From IMG/VR virus record IMGVR_UViG_3300025815_000158, positions 1 to 20,274 of that record: a stretch of DNA of 20,274 nucleotides; one strand, 5' to 3'. Of this stretch, positions 15,937 through 20,274 are shown piece by piece. This stretch comes from a virus. Positions within the stretch are counted from its first letter, which is position 1; each line of letters starts with the position of its first letter. The notes below the pieces were generated by a model. The model worked only from the letters and a program-made list of their open reading frames with translations, made no database searches and was not told the DNA's origin. Position numbers and translations under genes: made by a program.

Positions 15937-17526
15937 ATGGAAGATTTAGCCAAGAGCCTAATTAGTCGCGGCAACAGTATTGTTTCCCGCAGAGATAACT
16001 GGGATACGCATTATCAAGAGCTTGCGGATTATATGCTACCCCGCAAAGCCGACATCGTTAAGAAACGGTCACGCGGCGAAAAGCGCATGGAGCTTATCTA
16101 TGATGGTACTGCGCTACAGGCTGTAGACCTTTTGTCTGCAAGTCTGCACGGTATGCTGACGAGTGGGGCTACTCCTTGGTTCCATCTTGATATGAAAGAC
16201 ACCGATGTAGGCCGTGACGATGATGTGCGCGAATGGCTGCAAGACTCATCAACACGAATGATTAGGGCTTTTAATCAGTCAAACTTTGAGACTGAAATCC
16301 ATGAGATGTATGTAGACCTAGTTGTATTTGGCACAGGCTGCATGTTTGTTGAGATGGATGAGGGCCAGTTGCGGTTTAGCACACGCCACATTTCAGAGTT
16401 CTACCTACAGGAAAACCAGTTTGGGTTAGTTGATACCGTCTTCCGCAAGTATAAGCAGCCAGCAAGACAAGCTGTCCAGCGTTTCGGCATTGAGAATGTA
16501 GGCGAGTTTATTCGCAAGACACACGAAAAAAAGCCGGATGAAGAAGTAGAAATCATGCACGTTGTTATGCCACGGGCTGACCGTGACACGACAAAAGTAG
16601 ACAACAAGAACATGCCGTTTGCTTCGTACTATATTTGTATGAACAGCAGCATGATGATTTCAGAGAGTGGCTTCCAAGAGTTTCCTTATATTGTGCCGCG
16701 CTTCTTGAAGGCGACAGGCGAAATCATGGGTCGCTCTCCGGCAATGGTAGCCCTGCCTGATGTTAAGATGCTGAACCTGATGTCCAAGACAATCATCCAA
16801 GCGGCCCAGAAACAGATTGACCCGCCGTTACTTGTCCCTGATGACGGGTTTATTATGCCTATCCGCACACAGCCTGGTGGCCTTAACTTCTTTAGGTCTG
16901 GCTCTAGGGATACGATTACGCCTCTAAACACGGGCGCTAACATTCCTATTGGATTGAGCATGGAAGAGCAACGCCGTGGTGCTATTCGTTCAGCGTTCTA
17001 CGTTGACCAGCTTCTTTCCGGCGGTGCGCCAAACATGACAGCCACAGAGGTTGTGCAAAGGCAAGAAGAGCGTATGCGGGTCATTGGCCCTGTTCTTGGC
17101 AGGTTGATGAATGAGATGCTGCGTCCTTTGGTAGACCGTGTGTTTGCCTTGATGTTGCGTGAGGAGATGCTTGCTATCCCTCCTGAGCTTTTGCAAGGAA
17201 CAGATATTGATATTGAGTATGTATCGCCTCTGGCCCGTGCGCAAAAGTCTAGCAGTCTTAACAGCACTATGCAGGCTCTTGAAATCCTACTGCCTCTAGC
17301 ACAGGCGTTGCCAGTGACTGACCACCTTGACCCTGATGGTTTGGTTAAACATGTTACTGATTCCCTTGGCGTTCCTAAGACTACATTGCGTTCTAGCCGT
17401 GAGGTTGCGCAGATGCGTCAGGAACGAGCAGCAGCAGAGCAACAAGCAATGCAGCGTCAGAGTGAGCAAGAGGATGTATATACAGCAGCGCAAGCGGCGC
17501 AAGCAGTTAGGATGGTTGGGCAATGA
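15937..17526 (+). CDS. portal protein (head-tail connector, T7 gp8-type)
   Basis: The 529-residue product fits the Head-tail_con family. The N-terminus has RGNSIVSRRDNWDTHYQELADYMLPRKAD and ELIYDGTALQAVDLLSASLHGMLTSGATPWFHLD, followed by the helical stem and wing regions with FVEMDEG and GRSPAMVALPDVKMLN, and a C-terminal Gln/Ala-rich coiled barrel (REVAQMRQERAAAEQQAMQRQ). Length and order match T7-type portals, which form the dodecameric vertex for DNA entry and tail attachment. It follows the terminase genes and overlaps the Bbp19-like gene (ATGA). Confidence 0.93.
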   Translation: MEDLAKSLISRGNSIVSRRDNWDTHYQELADYMLPRKADIVKKRSRGEKRMELIYDGTALQAVDLLSASLHGMLTSGATPWFHLDMKDTDVGRDDDVREWLQDSSTRMIRAFNQSNFETEIHEMYVDLVVFGTGCMFVEMDEGQLRFSTRHISEFYLQENQFGLVDTVFRKYKQPARQAVQRFGIENVGEFIRKTHEKKPDEEVEIMHVVMPRADRDTTKVDNKNMPFASYYICMNSSMMISESGFQEFPYIVPRFLKATGEIMGRSPAMVALPDVKMLNLMSKTIIQAAQKQIDPPLLVPDDGFIMPIRTQPGGLNFFRSGSRDTITPLNTGANIPIGLSMEEQRRGAIRSAFYVDQLLSGGAPNMTATEVVQRQEERMRVIGPVLGRLMNEMLRPLVDRVFALMLREEMLAIPPELLQGTDIDIEYVSPLARAQKSSSLNSTMQALEILLPLAQALPVTDHLDPDGLVKHVTDSLGVPKTTLRSSREVAQMRQERAAAEQQAMQRQSEQEDVYTAAQAAQAVRMVGQ

Positions 17527-17726
17527 CCCCAGAGGTAGAGAAACTTAAATTTATGTACAAAGAAACCTTTGCCACCGAAAGCGGCAAGAAGGTTCTCGGA
17601 GACCTTGAGGCCCGTAGTAACTGGCGGGTGTCAAGCTATGTGGCTGGCGATGCCAATGCCACAGCTTTTGAGGAAGGCAAGAGGGCTGTCCTTTTGCACG
17701 TTCATAGTATGATGAAAGAGGAGTAA
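17523..17726 (+). CDS. Bbp19-like small phage protein
   Basis: The 67-residue product reads TPEVEKLKFMYKETFATESGKKVLGDLEARSNWRVSSYVAGDANATAFEEGKRAVLLHVHSMMKEE. The pattern (F..TF.TESGxxVLxDLE, then a GD..ATAF.EGxRAVxLH) is that of the Bbp19 domain, found in small proteins between portal and scaffold genes. Its role is unknown; probably in head assembly. It begins within the portal stop (ATGA). Confidence 0.68.
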   Translation: MTPEVEKLKFMYKETFATESGKKVLGDLEARSNWRVSSYVAGDANATAFEEGKRAVLLHVHSMMKEE

Positions 17727-17728
17727 TT

Positions 17729-18565
17729 ATGTCAGAAGAAGCTATCGAACAGGTAGCCCAGGTTGAAGCACCGATGCTGGAAACCCCAGCAGAAGTTGCG
17801 TCAGGCGGGTCTGGTAACGATTTCTTGAATATGATACCAGAAGAATTGCGGGGGCATCCTAGCATTTCACCTATCAAAGATGTTGAGAACTTGGCGCGGT
17901 CATATGTAAATGCCCAGCGTCTTATAGGTGCAGATAAAATACCACTGCCTGCTAACCCTACAGAAGAGGACTTGGATAGAGTTTACAGTAGACTTGGCAG
18001 GCCGGATTCACCAGATAACTATGACATTGCTGCTGATGGCAATATAGTAACAGAGGAAGTTGCTAGTAGTTACAAAGACATAGCGCATAAACTTCGCCTT
18101 ACACCTGAGCAAGCAAGCGGCGTTCTTGACTACTATAAGAGTGTTGTGGAGAACACAGGTGTTGCAAATATGCAACAGGTTGAGCAACAGCGTGAACAGT
18201 CAGAGGCTGCATTACGGCAGGAATGGGGTTCAAATTATGACGGGATTGTGCAGAAAGCGGCAGCAACCGCGCAAGAATTTGGCAATCCTGAGATGTTTGA
18301 CTTAGACCTTGCCGATGGCACTAAGCTGGGCAACAACCCAGAGTTTATAAAAGCATTTGCAAAAATTGCAGAATTTAGGCAAAGTGTGACAAGTGAAGAT
18401 ACAGTTTCGGACTCATCTCAGACTTCGTTTATGACGAGGGAAACGGCTCAGGCAGAGGCAGATGCCATTATGAAATCGCCTGAGTACACAGATAGGCGAA
18501 ACTACGCAGCCCGTCAAAAGGCTGTGGGACGAGTACAAGAGCTAATGAACTACATTCATGGATGA
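17729..18565 (+). CDS. scaffolding protein
   Basis: The 278-residue product is acidic and mostly helical, with NMIPEELRGHPSISPIKDVENLARSYVNAQRLIGADKIPLPANPTEEDLDRVYSRLGRPDSPDNYDI. The block ELR..PSI..IKDVENLAKSYVxAQRxIGxDKIPxP is typical of T7-like and related podovirus scaffolds. Later parts are a Gln/Glu-rich coil (VEQQREQSEAALRQEWG) and the C-terminal helix near AARQKAVGRVQELMNYIHG, a likely coat-binding end. It guides assembly of the coat protein (18809-19687). Ribosome site gaggag. Confidence 0.88.
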   Translation: MSEEAIEQVAQVEAPMLETPAEVASGGSGNDFLNMIPEELRGHPSISPIKDVENLARSYVNAQRLIGADKIPLPANPTEEDLDRVYSRLGRPDSPDNYDIAADGNIVTEEVASSYKDIAHKLRLTPEQASGVLDYYKSVVENTGVANMQQVEQQREQSEAALRQEWGSNYDGIVQKAAATAQEFGNPEMFDLDLADGTKLGNNPEFIKAFAKIAEFRQSVTSEDTVSDSSQTSFMTRETAQAEADAIMKSPEYTDRRNYAARQKAVGRVQELMNYIHG

Positions 18566-18779
18566 TGTAGAGATAAGGCTAGAGTGTTTAAGAGTCGCGT
18601 TAGAGTATGGCACACAACGCGATGTTTTAAATCCCGACCACCTCGCAGATAAATACTACGAGTGGGTCACGCAGGGTAGCGAGTCACATCGTCCTGTTGC
18701 CAGTCGGAAAGACGACAGCCCCACAAGGGCTAAAAAATCTAGGGGTGTCCGCAAGGGTAGCACACCGCAATTAGTATAA
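18558..18779 (+). CDS. hypothetical protein (73 residues) between scaffold and coat genes
   Basis: The product reads MDDVEIRLECLRVALEYGTQRDVLNPDHLADKYYEWVTQGSESHRPVASRKDDSPTRAKKSRGVRKG. An N-terminal helical domain of about 40 residues precedes a basic disordered tail. The first half resembles other small phage proteins with a RLECLRLA...A..YxxWV pattern, often beside capsid genes. It overlaps the scaffold gene by 8 bases. Confidence 0.62.
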   Translation: MDDVEIRLECLRVALEYGTQRDVLNPDHLADKYYEWVTQGSESHRPVASRKDDSPTRAKKSRGVRKGSTPQLV

Positions 18780-18808
18780 ATGTAACCGTGTGAAATAGGA
18801 GACATGTT

Positions 18809-19687
18809 ATGTCATCACAAATCACCACGGCATTTGTTCAACAGTATTCTGCAAACGTGCAGATGCTCTCACAGCAGATGGGTTCCCGTCTGCGTGATGC
18901 GGTGCGCATTGAGAATGTTGTTGGAAAGAATGCCTTCATCGACCAGATTGGTGTAGCGACAGCGCAGCTTCGTACATCAAGAAATGCCGACACACCACAG
19001 ATTGACACCCCTCATGGAAGACGGCGTCTGTCTTTGGCTGACTACGAGTATGCTGACCTTATTGACGACCAAGACAAGGTTCGCATGTTGATTGACCCTA
19101 CTTCCTCATACGCTATGGCTGCTGCGGCTGCTATGGGCCGTGCGATGGATGACGTTGTTATTGCTGCTGCAATCGGTACAGCCTCCACTGGTGAGACTGG
19201 CTCAGGTTCAGCAACTCTTGATGCAACGGCAAACTCAGTAGGTTCTGCCTCGTCAAACGATGGTCTGACAATCGCAAAGCTGACAGAAGCCAAGCGTAAG
19301 ATGGACTTGAATGATGTTGACCCATCAATCCCACGCTACATTGCTGTTGGGCCAAAGCAAATCGAAGACTTGCTTGGTACAACTCAGGTAACTTCATCAG
19401 ACTTCAACACCGTTAAGGCGTTGGTATCTGGCGATGTGGACACCTTCATGGGCTTCCGCTTCATTATGACAAACCGTCTGTCTGTTGATAGCAACGACAT
19501 CCGCACATGCTTTGCATGGGCAGAGGATGGGATTACTCTCGGCATAGGCAAAGATATCAATGCTCGCATTGATGAACGTGCTGACAAAGGTTACGCAACA
19601 CAGGTCTACTATTGCATGAGCGTTGGCGCTGTGCGGATGGAAGAGTCTAAAGTTGTGCAAATCTTCTGTGACGAAACACCTGACTAA
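18809..19687 (+). CDS. major capsid protein (HK97-fold)
   Basis: The 292-residue product has the podovirus coat arrangement: an N-arm with TTAFVQQYSANVQMLSQQMGSRLRDAV, VVGKNAFIDQIGVATAQ, an ADYEYADLIDDQDKVRMLIDPTSSYAMAAAAAMGRAMDDVVIAAAIG spine-helix region, the ...LTEAKRKMDLNDVDPSIPRYIAVGPKQIEDLLG A-domain and a final FAWAEDGITLGIGKDINARIDERADKGYATQVYYCMSVGAVRMEE. These blocks are typical of T7 gp10-like and P22-like coat proteins. Good ribosome site (ggag). The scaffold gene precedes it, and a probable accessory protein follows. Confidence 0.93.
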   Translation: MSSQITTAFVQQYSANVQMLSQQMGSRLRDAVRIENVVGKNAFIDQIGVATAQLRTSRNADTPQIDTPHGRRRLSLADYEYADLIDDQDKVRMLIDPTSSYAMAAAAAMGRAMDDVVIAAAIGTASTGETGSGSATLDATANSVGSASSNDGLTIAKLTEAKRKMDLNDVDPSIPRYIAVGPKQIEDLLGTTQVTSSDFNTVKALVSGDVDTFMGFRFIMTNRLSVDSNDIRTCFAWAEDGITLGIGKDINARIDERADKGYATQVYYCMSVGAVRMEESKVVQIFCDETPD

Positions 19688-19701
19688 GAAGGAGCTAGGT
19701 A

Positions 19702-20181
19702 ATGACTACTAAAAACTCAGACTTGGTAGCAAACCTTGAGGCTTCCCCTCAGGTTATGAACGATGCCCAAGAGTTGCACGGTGTAATCCGTGTTGCCCAA
19801 GGAAACGTTGCACTTGCTGCTGGTGATAGCACTGACGATGACATTGTTATGCTTGCACCTATCCCAAGCAACGCCACCATCACATCTTTGCGCGTAGGCA
19901 CAGATGCCCTTGGTGGAAGCTGCACATACAATGTTGGCCTCTACACAGATGCTGGCATTGTTAAGGACGAAGACTTCTTTGCTACTTCTGTTGCCGATGG
20001 CGCAGGGCTTGCAGAGCTTCGTTATGAGGCGGCTGATTTGAACACCACAGGCCAGAAAGTCTACACAATGGCTGGTGATAGCTCTGACCCTGGTGGGTAC
20101 TACTATGTTGCGGCTACATTTAATGCAACTGGCGGCACTCCTGGAGACATGGCGTTTGTTATCGAATACGTTGTAAACTAA
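19702..20181 (+). CDS. probable head accessory (decoration-like) protein
   Basis: The 159-residue product follows the coat gene after an aaggag site. It has MTTKNSDLVANLEASPQVMNDAQELHGVIRVAQG and a beta-rich body with DIVMLAPIPSNATITSLRVGTDALG, YNVGLYTDAG and YYYVAATFNATGGTPGDMAFVIEYVVN. The pattern DxVxLAPIPSNAxITSLRV...YxxGLYxxxGxVKDEDxF is common directly after coat genes in marine podoviruses. It may be a capsid surface or stabilising protein. The location and beta content support this; direct evidence is absent. Confidence 0.7.
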   Translation: MTTKNSDLVANLEASPQVMNDAQELHGVIRVAQGNVALAAGDSTDDDIVMLAPIPSNATITSLRVGTDALGGSCTYNVGLYTDAGIVKDEDFFATSVADGAGLAELRYEAADLNTTGQKVYTMAGDSSDPGGYYYVAATFNATGGTPGDMAFVIEYVVN

Positions 20182-20186
20182 CACTG

Positions 20187-20212
20187 AGGGGGCGGGAAAC
20201 CGCCCCTTCTTT
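20187..20212 (+). terminator. intrinsic terminator after the head operon
   Basis: GGGGCGG and CCGCCCC form a perfect 7-base-pair stem, extendable by a G-T and an A-T pair, with the GAAA tetraloop, followed by TTCTTT. The T-tract is short, so termination may be partial and the coat protein mRNA may be favoured over genes further downstream. Confidence 0.75.
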
Positions 20213-20224
20213 CCAAGGGGGCGC

Positions 20225-20274
20225 ATGGAGCAGAACAACGATTTTCGTTGGGACTTAAAAGTTGGTCAGCTACA
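20225..20274 (+). CDS. start of a gene cut by the window end
   Basis: The ATG at 20225 opens a frame MEQNNDFRWDLKVGQL that continues to the last base. An aagggggc stretch just before it could serve as ribosome site, though the spacing is short. Small phage proteins beginning with a FxxDLxxGxxGE-type pattern are often PD-(D/E)XK proteins, but only 16 residues are visible, so no family is assigned. Confidence 0.5.
   Translation, partial: MEQNNDFRWDLKVGQL

Noticed and set aside
19717-20238. 173-codon leftward ORF
   Set aside because: It lies opposite the probable head accessory gene, which has a strong ribosome site and follows the coat gene; the antisense ORF has no start signal.
1-20274. tRNA genes or an integrase/attachment site
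   Set aside because: No cloverleaf-like sequence with a TTCRA loop and no recombinase motif was found on reading; a tRNA scan would be needed to exclude weak cases.

Overview
The window is part of a tailed double-stranded DNA phage genome, most likely a short-tailed (podovirus-type) phage with a T7-like head-tail connector and an HK97-fold coat protein. Several small proteins (the KPTMRK/GGKPGQWSARKAQ basic protein, a DUF6321-like protein, a MPMGKGTYGSKRGRP peptide and a 54-residue holin-like protein) resemble proteins I associate with phages of marine bacteria. A marine proteobacterial host, perhaps an alphaproteobacterium, is therefore my best inference, but nothing in the window proves it. 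Promoter-like sequences are of the host sigma-70 type, and no phage RNA polymerase, DNA polymerase, helicase or integrase is visible in the window.

Layout. (1) About 1-4472, rightward: the end of a tail fibre/spike with an S74 self-cleaving chaperone domain, then a tightly packed set of small membrane proteins and basic proteins with an M15-type endolysin, forming a lysis and late accessory block. (2) About 4469-7266, leftward: a replication/recombination block with a Cas4/RecB-type PD-(D/E)XK exonuclease, a coiled-coil protein, a putative single-strand annealing protein, a small protein ending in the SSB tip DDDIPF, a protein made mostly of a DnaA domain IV, and a small zinc-ribbon protein. 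(3) About 7349-8978, rightward: a DnaJ-type zinc-finger protein, a PP-loop PAPS-reductase-like protein, a resolvase-like nuclease and a small possibly exported protein. (4) About 8979-9163: a compact non-coding element with a sigma-70 promoter, a consensus DnaA box, three near-consensus boxes in inverted repeats, an A+T-rich stretch and an intrinsic terminator. It may be a replication origin, a small RNA gene, or both. (5) About 9164-12080, leftward: twelve very small genes, probably early host-takeover functions, with strong Shine-Dalgarno sites, related leader sequences and GC-rich intercistronic hairpins, ending with a 58-residue Xre/Cro-type regulator. (6) 12115-12200: divergent sigma-70 promoters separating the early leftward and late rightward operons. 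(7) About 12200-12494: a non-coding leader with a striking GC-rich CA/CG alternating tract. (8) 12495-20274, rightward: small terminase, DUF6378-like protein, large terminase, HlyC-like acyltransferase, Gly-rich and Pro-rich proteins, portal, Bbp19-like protein, scaffold, coat protein and a probable head accessory protein, then a terminator and the start of another gene.

The most unusual points are: the free-standing DnaA domain IV protein together with a DnaA-box-bearing intergenic element; the two-state RNA structure in that element; the CA/CG tract just before the small terminase gene; and the HlyC-like acyltransferase in the packaging/head operon, which keeps the catalytic His and Asp.
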